From Clostridiales bacterium Firm_04 (GTDB lineage Bacteria > Bacillota > Clostridia > Oscillospirales > Ruminococcaceae): DNA of 51,569 nucleotides. The translations under genes were made by a program, and so were the position numbers. Shown here piece after piece: positions 7,847-16,156 of this stretch (position 1 is its first letter; each line of letters begins with the position of its first letter). Below the pieces are notes generated by a model. The model was not told where the DNA came from, ran no database searches, and saw only the letters and a program-made list of their open reading frames with translations. The stretch covers positions 1-51,569 of the forward strand of contig LVAJ01000019.1 in assembly GCA_001603005.1 (NCBI GenBank), in the 5' to 3' direction.

Positions 7847-9061
7847 ATGAATATCGCGGTAGCGCAGTCAGGCGGCCCGACCTGTGCGATCAATGCATCG
7901 CTCGTCGGCGTGTTCAGAGAATCGCTGAAAGAACCGGAGATCGACGCAATTTTCGGCTCGGTCAACGGCATCGAGGGGCTGATCCAGAATCATCTGATCG
8001 ACCTCAAAACACTGATCTTCACAAACGACGACATGGAACTGCTCCGGCAGACGCCCTCGACCGTGCTCGGCTCCTGCCGCTATAAGCTGCCGGACTGGCA
8101 CGAGGACGATTCTGTCTACCGCAAGATCGTCGCAACGCTGACGCAGCGGCAGATCGGCGCATTCTTCTATATCGGCGGCAACGACTCGATGGACACCGTG
8201 CAGAAGCTTTCCGCCTATTTCCGCGAGCAGGAAATCGCGATCAAGGTCATCGGCATCCCGAAAACGATCGACAATGACCTCTGCGTCACCGACCATACGC
8301 CGGGCTTCGGCTCTGCGGCAAAATACGTCGCGACGACCATGCAGGAGATCATCCGCGACAGCTCCGTTTACAGCATCCCGTCCGTCACGATCGTCGAGAT
8401 CATGGGCAGACATGCCGGCTGGCTGACTGCATCTTCCGCGGTGCTGCACGGTCTGGGCGAAGCGGCGCCGCATCTGATCTATGTGCCGGAAGCGGCGTTT
8501 TCGCTGGAAAAATTCATGTGCGATGTGCGGCGGGAGATGGCAAAGCACAAGGCGGTGATCGTTGCGGTCTCCGAGGGCATTGAGGTGCCTGCGGGGGTAC
8601 AGTCCGGCGTGGTGGACAATTTCGGGCACAAGTATCTCTCCGGCATCGGCAGCTATCTGGAGCGCGCCGTCCGCAGCGAGATCGGCTGCAAGGTGCGTTC
8701 GATCGAGCTGAATGTGATGCAGCGCTGTTCCTCGCATCTCTGCTCCCGCACGGACATTGACGAAGCGGAAGCGATCGGTGCAGAGGGCGTGCGCTGTGCG
8801 CTGCGCGGCGAGACCGGCAAGGTCATGGTTTTCCGCCGGCTGAACGATATGCCGTACACGGTGAAGATCGAGACTGCGGACGCAGCGGAGATCGCGAACC
8901 GCGAGAAGGCGCTGCCGACGTCGTATATCAATGCGGCGGGGAACAATATCACGGATGAAGCGCTGAAATATTTCATGCCGCTGATTCAGGGCGAGCTGGT
9001 GATTCAGATGAATCACGGCGTACCGGCGCACTTCACGATTCAGGAATCGCTTTTGAAATAA
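7847..9061 (+). CDS. 6-phosphofructokinase, probably PPi-dependent
   Basis: 404 aa from ATG 7847, with GGAGG 8 bases upstream; the ORF is open much further 5' but only through repeat R1 and the promoter. Phosphorylates fructose-6-phosphate to the 1,6-bisphosphate. GGNDS at 110-114 replaces the GGDGS of ATP enzymes, putting Asp113 where E. coli has Gly104. PKTIDND at 138-144 has Lys139 in place of Gly124. Asp113 and Lys139 are the two residues that mark PPi-using enzymes. The catalytic base is Asp142. MGRHAGWL is the other family signature. Cytoplasmic, single-gene unit. A PPi enzyme would also run in reverse, saving ATP in anaerobic sugar use. Phosphoryl donor is inferred from these residues only. 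Confidence 0.88.
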   Translation: MNIAVAQSGGPTCAINASLVGVFRESLKEPEIDAIFGSVNGIEGLIQNHLIDLKTLIFTNDDMELLRQTPSTVLGSCRYKLPDWHEDDSVYRKIVATLTQRQIGAFFYIGGNDSMDTVQKLSAYFREQEIAIKVIGIPKTIDNDLCVTDHTPGFGSAAKYVATTMQEIIRDSSVYSIPSVTIVEIMGRHAGWLTASSAVLHGLGEAAPHLIYVPEAAFSLEKFMCDVRREMAKHKAVIVAVSEGIEVPAGVQSGVVDNFGHKYLSGIGSYLERAVRSEIGCKVRSIELNVMQRCSSHLCSRTDIDEAEAIGAEGVRCALRGETGKVMVFRRLNDMPYTVKIETADAAEIANREKALPTSYINAAGNNITDEALKYFMPLIQGELVIQMNHGVPAHFTIQESLLK

Positions 9062-9065
9062 TCGG

Positions 9066-9462
9066 GCGGCGCGGAGCCCGCGCTGGCATTTCCCTCCGGA
9101 GGGCGGCAGCGTGGCTCACCCAACATTCGCAGTACACGCCGCTATTCGCGGCTTCTGTGGCGTGACTGCTCCCTGCGAATTGCGCCCCGCATGCGTTACA
9201 GAGCGCACGACTGCGCCCCCGCAAACGTAACCGGCGCGCACAGCATTAAAGTTTCGCTCAAGCCTTTTCAAAGGCTTGCAGGTCGAGGGCAGCGCCCTCG
9301 TCGCCCGTCGCAACGGGCGAAACACCCCAGCGTTCTGTTTCGGGAAGAAAAGGGCTTGGGAAAAGCCCCCCTTTCTGAAAGGGGCAGCTTTTCCCATTCA
9401 AAATAGCATCCGCGCAGCGGATTCCTTTTTTTTATGACTCCCTGTTTCGACCACTCCCTCAT
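9066..9462 (-). repeat. Structured modular repeat, copy R2
   Basis: Read on the minus strand. It has the downstream module (9066-9235) and the hairpin module. The last hairpin is CAAGCCTTT-GA-AAAGGCTTG, where other copies have GAACTTTT-GA-AAAAGTTC: several base pairs changed on both sides together. The first helix is GGGAAAAGC..GCTTTTCCC with an inner CCCCTTT/AAAGGGG hairpin. It begins a few bases after the phosphofructokinase stop and abuts R3 head to head through TTTATGACTCCCTGTTTCG. Confidence 0.85.
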
Positions 9463-9845
9463 CCGCGCATGATTCCGGACTTTGCGCGTTACGCGGGGAA
9501 GTATGCCTGATGATTGCAAGCCGCATTTGGATGTCCGTTTGTGCATGTCGCATTTGAATGTCGGTATGAATGTGATTATGCATGTCAGAATGAATGTCCG
9601 TTTGCATGTCCTCAAAGAAGTATCCGCTTTGCGGATATTATTTAAGAATGGGGACTTCTATCGCAAGTCCCCAAGCCCGCCAAGCTCTTGAACGCTAGGG
9701 GAGTTTCGCTCTCTGCGGAGAGCGACCAGAGGCTCTTGCACGCTTCGCTATGAGTTTGCTAGCAAACTCACTCTGGACTCCGCGAACTTTTGAAAAAGTT
9801 CGATCAAAACTTTAATGCTGGTGCGCGCCGGATGCGTAATCATAA
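9463..9845 (+). repeat. Structured modular repeat, copy R3
   Basis: Plus orientation. ATGTC-unit array at 9525-9612, GGGGACTT helix, CGCTCTC-TGCG-GAGAGCG helix, then a CCAGAG..CTCTGG helix whose loop has grown by an extra palindromic hairpin, GAGTTTGCTAGCAAACTC. The constant GAACTTTT hairpin and AACTTTAATGCTG end follow. Confidence 0.85.
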
Positions 9846-9868
9846 ATCCCTGAACAGCCACTCCCCCG

Positions 9869-9967
9869 CGGATGACAGCCAATTGACAACCAATCGGCAA
9901 CCAATCGACAACCAATCGACAACCATTTGGCAGCCAACCGTCATCCAAATGACAACCAACTGACAAC
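9869..9967 (-). repeat. Nine tandem 11-bp units (family D, copy 1)
   Basis: Reads as CAANTGACAAC on the plus strand, nine units of exactly 11 bases; the reverse complement, GTTGTCANTTG, matches the array at 16025-16156. Eleven is not a multiple of three and there is no binding site, so it is not a coding repeat. It lies just beyond R3. Confidence 0.85.
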
Positions 9968-10090
9968 CCAGTCTGGGTAAGGTGCAAAATCGGCATGCAA
10001 ACGCGGCATACACAATCACACACAAATCCCACATACATCGCAAAAGGAAACAATGAATCACAATAGAACAAAAAACAAACAGCAGCCGAT

Positions 10091-10136
10091 AAAAAACCAC
10101 CGTATTTCCGACAGCAAATCAGAAATACGGTGGTTC
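10091..10136 (-). terminator. Terminator of cysK
   Basis: Minus strand AACCACCGTATTTC pairs with GAAATACGGTGGTT and is followed by TTTTATC. Confidence 0.85.
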
Positions 10137-10152
10137 ATTTTTATCTCAAAAA

Positions 10153-11079
10153 TCAGTCGAACATCGGGGTGGAGAGGTAACGCTCACCGGTATCCGGCAG
10201 CAGCGCAACAATGGTCTTGCCCTTGTTCTCCGGACGCTTTGCAAGCTGGATCGCTGCCCAGACCGCTGCGCCGGACGAAATGCCGACCAGCACGCCCTCG
10301 CTCCGTGCAATGGATCTGCCCGTTGCATAGGCATCCTCATTCGTCACGGTGATGATCTCGTCGTAGATGTCGGTATTCAGCGTTTCCGGCACAAAGCCCG
10401 CGCCGATGCCCTGAATGCCGTGCTTGCCCGAAACGCCCTCGGACAGCACCGGAGAGCCCTTCGGCTCAACCGCAACGACCTTCACATTCGGGTTCTGCGC
10501 CTTCAGATACGCGCCGACGCCGCTGACCGTTCCGCCCGTGCCGACACCGGATACAAAGATATCCACCTTGCCGTCGGTATCCTTCCAGATCTCCGGACCG
10601 GTCGTGCGCTGATGCACGGCAGGATTCGCCGGATTCGTGAACTGCGAGGGGATGAAGCTGCCCGGGATCTCCGCAGCCAGCTCCTCTGCCTTCGCGATCG
10701 CGCCCTTCATGCCCTTTGCGCCCTCGGTCAGGACGAGCTCTGCGCCGTATGCCTTCATGAGGTTGCGGCGCTCGATGCTCATGGTCTCCGGCATGGTGAT
10801 GATGAGGCGATAGCCGCGGGATGCTGCGACCGTTGCCAGTCCGATGCCGGTATTGCCCGAGGTCGGCTCAATGATGACGCTGCCCGGCTTCAGAAGTCCC
10901 TTTTCTTCTGCGTCGTCGATCATTGCTCTTGCAACTCTGTCCTTGACAGAGCCTGCGGGATTGAAGTATTCGAGTTTGCCGATCACAGTCGCTTCCAGCT
11001 TCTGCTCCTGCTCCGTGTGCACCAGCTCCAGCAGCGGGGTGCTGCCGATCAGGTCGGTAATGTTCTTGTAAATGCTCAT
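10153..11079 (-). CDS. cysK: Cysteine synthase (O-acetylserine sulfhydrylase)
   Basis: 308 aa from ATG 11079, preceded by AAGGAG and 9 bases. PLP enzyme joining O-acetylserine and sulfide to give cysteine and acetate. PLP lysine is Lys46 in NPAGSVKDR; the substrate loop is [10 protein letters not shown] and the phosphate loop [11 protein letters not shown]. Full length. It is alone on its transcript, with a 5' leader of about 165 bases that contains a nine-codon ORF with tandem Cys codons (11168-11197), so cysteine-dependent control is likely. Cytoplasmic. No cysE is in the window, so the acetylserine source is elsewhere. Confidence 0.96.
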   Translation of the reverse strand: MSIYKNITDLIGSTPLLELVHTEQEQKLEATVIGKLEYFNPAGSVKDRVARAMIDDAEEKGLLKPGSVIIEPTSGNTGIGLATVAASRGYRLIITMPETMSIERRNLMKAYGAELVLTEGAKGMKGAIAKAEELAAEIPGSFIPSQFTNPANPAVHQRTTGPEIWKDTDGKVDIFVSGVGTGGTVSGVGAYLKAQNPNVKVVAVEPKGSPVLSEGVSGKHGIQGIGAGFVPETLNTDIYDEIITVTNEDAYATGRSIARSEGVLVGISSGAAVWAAIQLAKRPENKGKTIVALLPDTGERYLSTPMFD

Positions 11080-11167
11080 GTTTACGCGCTCCTTCTTCAT
11101 CATAATAATCAGATCTTCAAACGGTACCGCATGCCGTCCGGCATGGGAATGCGGATTCAAAAGGCTG

Positions 11168-11197
11168 TCAGCCGCAACATCGTTTCTTTCCGGACAT
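11168..11197 (-). CDS. Putative Cys-Cys leader peptide for cysK
   Basis: Nine codons, MSGKKRCCG, then TGA. AGGAGG lies 7 bases before ATG, better than the site of cysK itself. Two adjacent Cys codons stand just before the stop. It lies between the cysK promoter and cysK on the same strand. CATGCC-GGAC-GGCATG, about 35 bases further on, can form a hairpin, though without a T run. The layout fits a peptide on which ribosomes stall when Cys-tRNA is short. Whether it acts on transcription or on cysK translation cannot be told from sequence. Confidence 0.6.
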   Translation of the reverse strand: MSGKKRCCG

Positions 11198-11249
11198 ATC
11201 AGTTCCTCCTGTCGTAATCCCATATATCCTATCTGTTTGATATGATATT

Positions 11250-11278
11250 ATTATAGCAGACCTTCGGGGATTTGTCAA
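11250..11278 (-). promoter_or_regulatory. Promoter of the cysK leader transcript
   Basis: Minus strand: TTGACA, 17 bases ending in TGC, TATAAT. Confidence 0.92.
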
Positions 11279-11338
11279 CCCCTTTTGAAAAAATTTTTTT
11301 CCTGCATTGGCATATCACGGATTTTTCGCGTAAATACG

Positions 11339-11378
11339 AAAATACCCCGAAGCAATCCGCAGACTGTTTCGGGGTATC
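11339..11378 (-). terminator. Terminator of the 126-aa membrane protein gene
   Basis: ACCCCGAA pairs with TTCGGGGT, followed on the minus strand by ATTTTCGTATTT. Confidence 0.7.
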
Positions 11379-11392
11379 GTGTTGCCGTTCGA

Positions 11393-11773
11393 TCAGTAGG
11401 CTTCCGTATGTGCGAGGTAGCAGTAAACGGCGTAGAACGCGAGCTCCAGCACGGTCAGGAAGTTGAATGTACCGGCGCGCAGGGCACTCAGGGCAGAAAC
11501 AGCCATGAGGATCAGCACGTAGAGCGACATTTTTTTGCAGAGATACGGATCGCTCTGCAAGCCTGCCTTGCCCGCGAGGATCGACATGACGCCTGTCGCG
11601 ATCGGGAAGATGAGCGCGATCGTGGTAAAGAGCGTCGCGCCGCCCTGCAGCACATCGTCGCCGCTGGTCGCGATCGCGACCATAATCACCGCGATCAGCG
11701 AGATCAGGCAGAGCAGACCGCCCAGCACGATTGCAATGATATTGCAAGCCTTAAAAATCACACTTTTATCCAT
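11393..11773 (-). CDS. Four-helix membrane protein, unknown function
   Basis: 126 aa from ATG 11773, with GGAGG 8 bases upstream; the upstream in-frame ATG overlaps the promoter. Hydrophobic segments at about residues 8-35 (CNIIAIVLGGLLCLISLIAV), 48-66, 78-96 and 102-118, so four membrane helices filling nearly the whole protein. It has its own promoter and terminator. I do not recognise the family; no charged or metal-binding motif points to a substrate. Confidence 0.7.
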   Translation of the reverse strand: MDKSVIFKACNIIAIVLGGLLCLISLIAVIMVAIATSGDDVLQGGATLFTTIALIFPIATGVMSILAGKAGLQSDPYLCKKMSLYVLILMAVSALSALRAGTFNFLTVLELAFYAVYCYLAHTEAY

Positions 11774-11806
11774 CCTAATATCCTCCGTGGGTGTAAATTT
11801 TCTAAT

Positions 11807-11835
11807 ATTATACACGATATAGGCAAATTTGTCAA
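11807..11835 (-). promoter_or_regulatory. Promoter of the 126-aa membrane protein gene
   Basis: Minus strand: TTGACA, 17 bases, TATAAT. Confidence 0.9.
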
Positions 11836-12079
11836 GGCGCGCGGAACACCCCAGCGCTGCGCCCCCGCATGCGAAACAGGAACATTGTGAATATTTATGT
11901 TGCTAAGCGAAATCAGAATTTGCGGGCAGTGCCCGCCTCCATTGATCTAAAGGTTTCCGGAAGCGTTTGTAAAAGCAGAAGATCCGATTGTTTTCACAGT
12001 CGTAATATGATAAATCGGAATTTATCGGCAGAAACCACACCCAATAAACGCCCAAAAAAAATCAAGGCGCACTTCTCCC

Positions 12080-12425
12080 CACGAAACGGGGGTGACAACC
12101 CAAGGGGACAGGGGGAAACTCGCAAGCTCGCATTCCCCCTATCCCCTTAGGTTTTCGCCCCCGAGCCCCCGCTTTCCTGATCCCTTGACCCCCTATGCTC
12201 CGCGAACCAAAAGCGTATGCGGAGCCAAACAGAGGGGAGAGAGTAAGGAAAGAGAGAGCGCGAGAGGGAAAACCTTAGGGAGAGGGGAGACCGGCGCGAA
12301 GCGACGACTCCCCTTTCCCTGTGGTTGTCCCTCTCGCATTCGCGCCCCGCGCCCAGTGAAAATCAACATCGGACAAACGATAAAGAGAGGATGACACAAA
12401 CAATCTAACCGACAAATTCTGATTT
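12080..12425 (+). repeat. Family A repeat, copy A2, with a related hairpin before it
   Basis: 12225-12425 matches A1 closely, extended to the sequence CTAACCGACAAATTC also found in the right-edge copy A4. Just before it, AAGGGGACAGGGGGAA (about 12098) pairs with TTCCCCCTATCCCCTT (about 12133): a hairpin of the same design with different sequence. The whole stretch 11836-12534 has no credible gene. Confidence 0.7.
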
Positions 12426-12534
12426 ACAGCAATCAGCTGCCGGAAACAAGCATACTGAAAGATACGCATAACGCATCCGGAAAGCTTTAGAATAACGGCA
12501 GCGGGCACTGCCCGCTCGCGCAGCGATACTTAAC

Positions 12535-14250
12535 TTATAATAAGATCTCAAAGGCGCGGTCGCCGTACTGTAATGCCGCCCGCAGCACCGGATCTCCCCA
12601 GAGCCGCAGCGTCACGCCGCCGTCAAATGTGTACTCATAAACCACATTGCTGCCCTCTTTCTTGTCCGCAGGCTCCTTGCCGAATGCCTCGGAAAGCTTC
12701 TCCCGCGTCATGCAGCGGTCCAGCAGCGACAGCTTCCAGACCAGCTCCGCTGCGGTCATCTCCGCAGGCTGTTCCGGCGCAGGCTCCGGCTCCGCAGTCT
12801 GCTCCGGCTGCGGCAGAAAATGCCGGTCAGCAGCGGGGATCTCCTGCTGCATGTTCCCGATCTCCGCTCCCGTGAACCCAGCCGCATCGGAAACCGGCTC
12901 CGGCTCCGCGGTCAGTGCCGCGCGTTCTTCCGGCGTCGCCTTCGCGATCCACATTGCCGAAAATGCCGGCGCTTCGATCCCGCCGGTCGCCGCAACATCA
13001 TTGCCTGTCAGCAGATCGCACCAGCCCTCGCCGCTGATCGGCAGCGGCAGTCCGCTCGGCTGATCGGACAGATTCAGCACGCAGTATACCGCGTCATCGC
13101 CCTCGCCGCGGCAGAACACAAGCTGCTGATTGCGCACCTCGACCGTCCGGAAGCTGCCCGTATGCAGCGCGGGTTTCAGCGCGTATGCCGCGCCCAGACG
13201 GTACAAAAACTGCGTCAGCGGATTCGATTCCGGATGCATCTCCGCAATGTCCAGCGCCGGACGCAGATTCGCGTCAGAGCCCTGCTGCTTTTCGCCCTCA
13301 ATGCCAAATTCCGAGCCGTAATACACCGACGGAATGCCCGGCATCGCGTAGAGCAGCGCATAGACCAGCGGCAGATGACGGCGGTCGCGCAGCTGTGTCG
13401 CAAGGCGCGCAACATCGTGATTATCCGCGAAATTATAGAGCAGCAGCCCGCGGTAAATATCCTGCTGCCGGTTCATTGCATAGTTGATCTCAAAATAATT
13501 CTTGTCGTTATGCGACGACCAGATGCCCTTCCAGCACTCGTAATTCGTCGAAGAATCGAGCATTTCGGGGTTTGCAAACTGCGCATAATTTCCGTGGATC
13601 AGCTCGCCCATGAGCCAGCATTCCGGATTCTTCTGCTTGATCGTGTGGCGGATGCGGCGGAAGAAATCGTGGTCGATGCAGTCCGCGGCGTCGAAGCGGA
13701 TGCCGTCGATATGGAACTGATCCATCCAGCCGAGGATCGCGCTTTCAAGGTAATTGACCACATCATTGTTTTTCAGATTCAGCTTGACAAGCTCCTCGCA
13801 GCCGTGCCACGATTCATAGGAAAACGGATCGCCGAAGCGGTTTGAGCCGCCGAACCACAGATTGCAGAACCAGCTGCAATAGGGAGAGTTCTGCCCGTTT
13901 TTCAGCACATCCTGAAACGCGAAAAAGCCGCGCCCGACATGATTGAACACGCCGTCGATCACGACGCGGATGCCGTTTGCATGCAGCGCATCGCAGAGCT
14001 GCGCGAAGTCCTCGTTTGTGCCGAGGCGGCGGTCAAGCTGCGTGTAATCGTGGGTGTCATAGCCGTGCGTACCGGATTCCCACAGCGGGCTGAAATAGAC
14101 CGCGTTCACATGCATGCGCTTGAGATGCGGGATCCATGCATGGATGCAGCGGATCCGGCTGACGGGTTCGCCGCCGGTGTTTTCCCACGGGGCGCCGCAG
14201 AGCCCCAGCGGATAGATGTGATAAAACAGAGCATTTTGTTCCCATGACAT
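12535..14250 (-). CDS. GH13 alpha-glycosidase with C-terminal extension
   Basis: 571 aa, start ATG with GAAAGGA upstream. Retaining alpha-glucan hydrolase or transferase. The conserved blocks are present: DGVFNH (99-104), GIRFDAAD (183-190, nucleophile Asp187), acid/base Glu216 in LMGEL, and FADNHD (274-279, Asp279). There is no signal peptide, so it acts inside the cell on imported maltodextrins or glycogen. After the beta-sandwich domain comes a Pro/Glu-rich linker (about 455-500) and a separate domain of about 75 residues, from TAAELVWKLS to the end, which I do not recognise. Exact specificity (neopullulanase-like, cyclomaltodextrinase-like) cannot be set from motifs. Confidence 0.88.
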   Translation of the reverse strand: MSWEQNALFYHIYPLGLCGAPWENTGGEPVSRIRCIHAWIPHLKRMHVNAVYFSPLWESGTHGYDTHDYTQLDRRLGTNEDFAQLCDALHANGIRVVIDGVFNHVGRGFFAFQDVLKNGQNSPYCSWFCNLWFGGSNRFGDPFSYESWHGCEELVKLNLKNNDVVNYLESAILGWMDQFHIDGIRFDAADCIDHDFFRRIRHTIKQKNPECWLMGELIHGNYAQFANPEMLDSSTNYECWKGIWSSHNDKNYFEINYAMNRQQDIYRGLLLYNFADNHDVARLATQLRDRRHLPLVYALLYAMPGIPSVYYGSEFGIEGEKQQGSDANLRPALDIAEMHPESNPLTQFLYRLGAAYALKPALHTGSFRTVEVRNQQLVFCRGEGDDAVYCVLNLSDQPSGLPLPISGEGWCDLLTGNDVAATGGIEAPAFSAMWIAKATPEERAALTAEPEPVSDAAGFTGAEIGNMQQEIPAADRHFLPQPEQTAEPEPAPEQPAEMTAAELVWKLSLLDRCMTREKLSEAFGKEPADKKEGSNVVYEYTFDGGVTLRLWGDPVLRAALQYGDRAFEILL

Positions 14251-14363
14251 ATCTGGTCACGTTCCTTTCACAGTCGGGGAAAATAAATTATTCAAACAAC
14301 ATATGTGCGGTATTATGCGCATGATATGCCGAATGATTGTTATATCATAAATATTTCTCGGAT

Positions 14364-14389
14364 AGTTGCACGCAAACGTGCAACTTTTT
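14364..14389 (+). terminator. Terminator-like hairpin with no gene before it
   Basis: AGTTGCACG-CAAA-CGTGCAACT, a perfect 9-bp stem followed by TTTTTG. It lies about 110 bases after the divergent GH13 start and before the operator repeats. It may end a short leader RNA or may be a binding palindrome. Confidence 0.55.
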
Positions 14390-14458
14390 GCATTTTCTGC
14401 ACGGTATATAGAGGGGCTTGCGAAAATCCGGAACCGGTTCGCAGAAGCCGTTTCAGTC

Positions 14459-14542
14459 AGGAAGTATTTTTCCGTTCTACAGGAAATATATTTCCGTTCA
14501 GTCAGGAAAAATATTTCCGTTCAGTCAGGAAATTTATTTCCG
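14459..14542 (+). promoter_or_regulatory. Four palindromic operator-like repeats
   Basis: AGGAAGTATTTTTCCG, AGGAAATATATTTCCG, AGGAAAAATATTTCCG and AGGAAATTTATTTCCG start at 14459, 14481, 14504 and 14527, so 22, 23 and 23 bases apart, about two helical turns. Each is a near-palindrome of the form GGAAAWWWWTTTCC, separated by TTCAGTC. TATACTATATAAAG, a likely -10 region, follows at once. The row should bind a dimeric regulator, most simply the product of the next gene. Confidence 0.7.
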
Positions 14543-14622
14543 GTATACTATATAAAGAAAATATAAAAGAAAATATAAAAGAAAGAGAAAAGAAGAAGCA
14601 CACACAAAAAAGGAGGATGCGT

Positions 14623-14991
14623 ATGCAGAAAATCTGGACACGGCTGCCGGTGGATCTGATCGGCACGGTATCGAACAGCGCGCTTGTGCTGCTGACGCTG
14701 CTGATGAACGCGGACAGGGGCACAAACACGGTCACTGTCAGTATGACACAGCTCGCGGAGATCATGCACTGTTCCGTGCGGCAGACGGGCAATCTGATGC
14801 GGGAGCTGGAGCATGCGGGGCTGGTCTGTTCGCGGAAGCGCAGCCGCTATGCGACCTGTCTGACGCTGAAACCGGACATTCTGCCGCCGCGCCGCGGGAT
14901 CCGTCCCGCAGCCGAACCCGAACCCGAGCCGGAGCCGGCGGATTCGAGCATTTCGCAGGAGGATCTTGCGCTGCTGTTCGGGGCGGTCTGA
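14623..14991 (+). CDS. Winged-helix DNA-binding protein
   Basis: 122 aa from ATG 14623, with GGAGG 7 bases upstream. An ORF is open much further 5' but only through the operator repeats. Residues 10-85 form a winged helix: the helices of LIGTVSNSALVLLTLLMNA and MTQLAEIMHCSVRQTGNLMR, then the wing GLVCSRKRSRYATCLTL. This resembles the DNA-binding part of plasmid-type replication initiators and of small repressors. An acidic EPEPEPEP linker and a short helix (SQEDLALLFGAV) end it. The four palindromes just upstream suggest autoregulation. Convergent with the HD gene, 6 bases apart. Confidence 0.75.
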   Translation: MQKIWTRLPVDLIGTVSNSALVLLTLLMNADRGTNTVTVSMTQLAEIMHCSVRQTGNLMRELEHAGLVCSRKRSRYATCLTLKPDILPPRRGIRPAAEPEPEPEPADSSISQEDLALLFGAV

Positions 14992-14997
14992 ACGCGG

Positions 14998-15603
14998 TCA
15001 GACGGAGCCTTCGAGGAAATAGGTCGCTTCCATGTCCGCGACATGCAGCGCGAACGCGAGCGGGTACATTTCGAGCGCTCTGCCGATCGTATTTGCGTCC
15101 TCCGGACCGGAAAAGCCCATGTGCCAGCGGATCGCCATTGCTTCCTCTTTGCGCAGGTGCATGAAAAACTGGATGAGGAACACGGATTTTTCGCCGTGGC
15201 CGTAGGGCAGGCGGTCGTCGATCTTATAGAACGGGACTTTTTCCCAGACGCCCTGTTCATTTTTCGCGTTGCGGTAATCGACGGTATAGAAGTTCATCTT
15301 GCAGATATCGTGCAGCAGCGCGGAAATTGCGATGCTTTCGTCGGAATACTCCGGCATGTGGTAGACCTCGCTGCACCGTTCGCGGGCGAGGTAGGCTTTG
15401 AGGTTGTGGTAGACATTGAGTGAATGCGAGAGCAGACCGCCGGCATAGGCGCCGTGGTAGCGGGTGGATGCGGGGGCGGTGAAGAAGTCGCTCTCATCGG
15501 AGAGCAGGTATTCCAGCAGCTTATCCGCGCCCTTGCGGGTGATATTTTCGCGGTAGATGCTGAGAAATTCTTCTTTTTTTGCTGTGAGCTCCTGATCGGT
15601 CAC
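14998..15603 (-). CDS. HD-domain phosphohydrolase
   Basis: 201 aa from GTG 15603, with GGAGGG 6 bases upstream; the longer frame runs through repeat R4. The metal-binding set is visible: HGAYAGGLLSHSLNV (His), ALLHDICKMNFY (HD), and later His/Asp in RWHMGF and ALHVADMEA. The layout is close to the HD domain of YhaM-type exoribonucleases (GGLxxHxL..LLHDI), but the nucleic-acid-binding domain is missing. Substrate unknown: a nucleotide or cyclic phosphate is as likely as RNA. Single gene with its own promoter. Confidence 0.85.
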   Translation of the reverse strand: MTDQELTAKKEEFLSIYRENITRKGADKLLEYLLSDESDFFTAPASTRYHGAYAGGLLSHSLNVYHNLKAYLARERCSEVYHMPEYSDESIAISALLHDICKMNFYTVDYRNAKNEQGVWEKVPFYKIDDRLPYGHGEKSVFLIQFFMHLRKEEAMAIRWHMGFSGPEDANTIGRALEMYPLAFALHVADMEATYFLEGSV

Positions 15604-15634
15604 GATGATCCCTCCTCGGTGATTTGATGCGTTT

Positions 15635-15663
15635 ATTATAGCACATTTTTTATATTTTGGCAA
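15635..15663 (-). promoter_or_regulatory. Promoter of the HD-domain gene
   Basis: Minus strand: TTGCCA, 17 bases ending in TGC, TATAAT. Confidence 0.85.
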
Positions 15664-15689
15664 TGCATGTAAATGGAATGACCGAGCGT

Positions 15690-15945
15690 GCGCAAACGCA
15701 TCCGGCGAGCCAAGCTTAAAGTTTTGATCGAACTTTTTCAAAAGTTCGCGGAGTCCAGAGGCAGAGCCTCTGGTCGCTCTCCGCAGAGAGCGAAACTCCC
15801 CAGCGTTCTGTTTCGGGAAGAAAAGGGCTTGGGAAAAGCCCACCTTTCTGAAAGGGGCAGCTTTTCCCATTCCCAATAGCATCCGCGAAGCGGATTCCTC
15901 TTTTTTATGACTCCCTGTTTCGACCACTCCCGAGCCCCCGCGGGC
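15690..15945 (-). repeat. Structured modular repeat, copy R4
   Basis: Minus orientation, hairpin module only. Helices read GGGAAAAGC..GCTTTTCCC with an inner hairpin, CGCTCTC-TGCG-GAGAGCG, CCAGAGGC-TCT-GCCTCTGG and GAACTTTT-GA-AAAAGTTC. It ends in the same TTTATGACTCCCTGTTTCG sequence as R2. Confidence 0.85.
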
Positions 15946-16024
15946 ATTTCCCTCACAGATCTGACGGATCGTGCGCATGCTCCTCTTTCCCTATCCTTAC
16001 CTTTCCTATCCTTACCTATACTGG

Positions 16025-16156
16025 GTTGCCAAATGGTTGTCAATTGGTTGCCAAATGGTTGTCAATTGGTTGCCGATTGGTTGTCATTTGGCTGACGGTT
16101 GGTTGACGGTTGGTTGTCAGTTGGTTGTCAGTTGGTTGTCAGTTGGTTGTCATCCG
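16025..16156 (+). repeat. Twelve tandem 11-bp units (family D, copy 2)
   Basis: Twelve units of exactly 11 bases, GTTGTCANTTG and variants, alternating GTTGCC and GTTGTC at first and nearly uniform at the end. Matches the inverted array at 9869-9967. It lies between R4 and R5, which point away from it. Confidence 0.9.

Noticed and set aside
11080..11243. T-box or SAM riboswitch in the cysK leader
   Set aside because: No T-box GGGTGGNACCGCG sequence, no S-box core and no terminator; the short Cys ORF explains the leader better.
14305..14622. N-terminal extension of the winged-helix frame
   Set aside because: It would translate the four palindromes and the hairpin; GGAGG directs the start at 14623.
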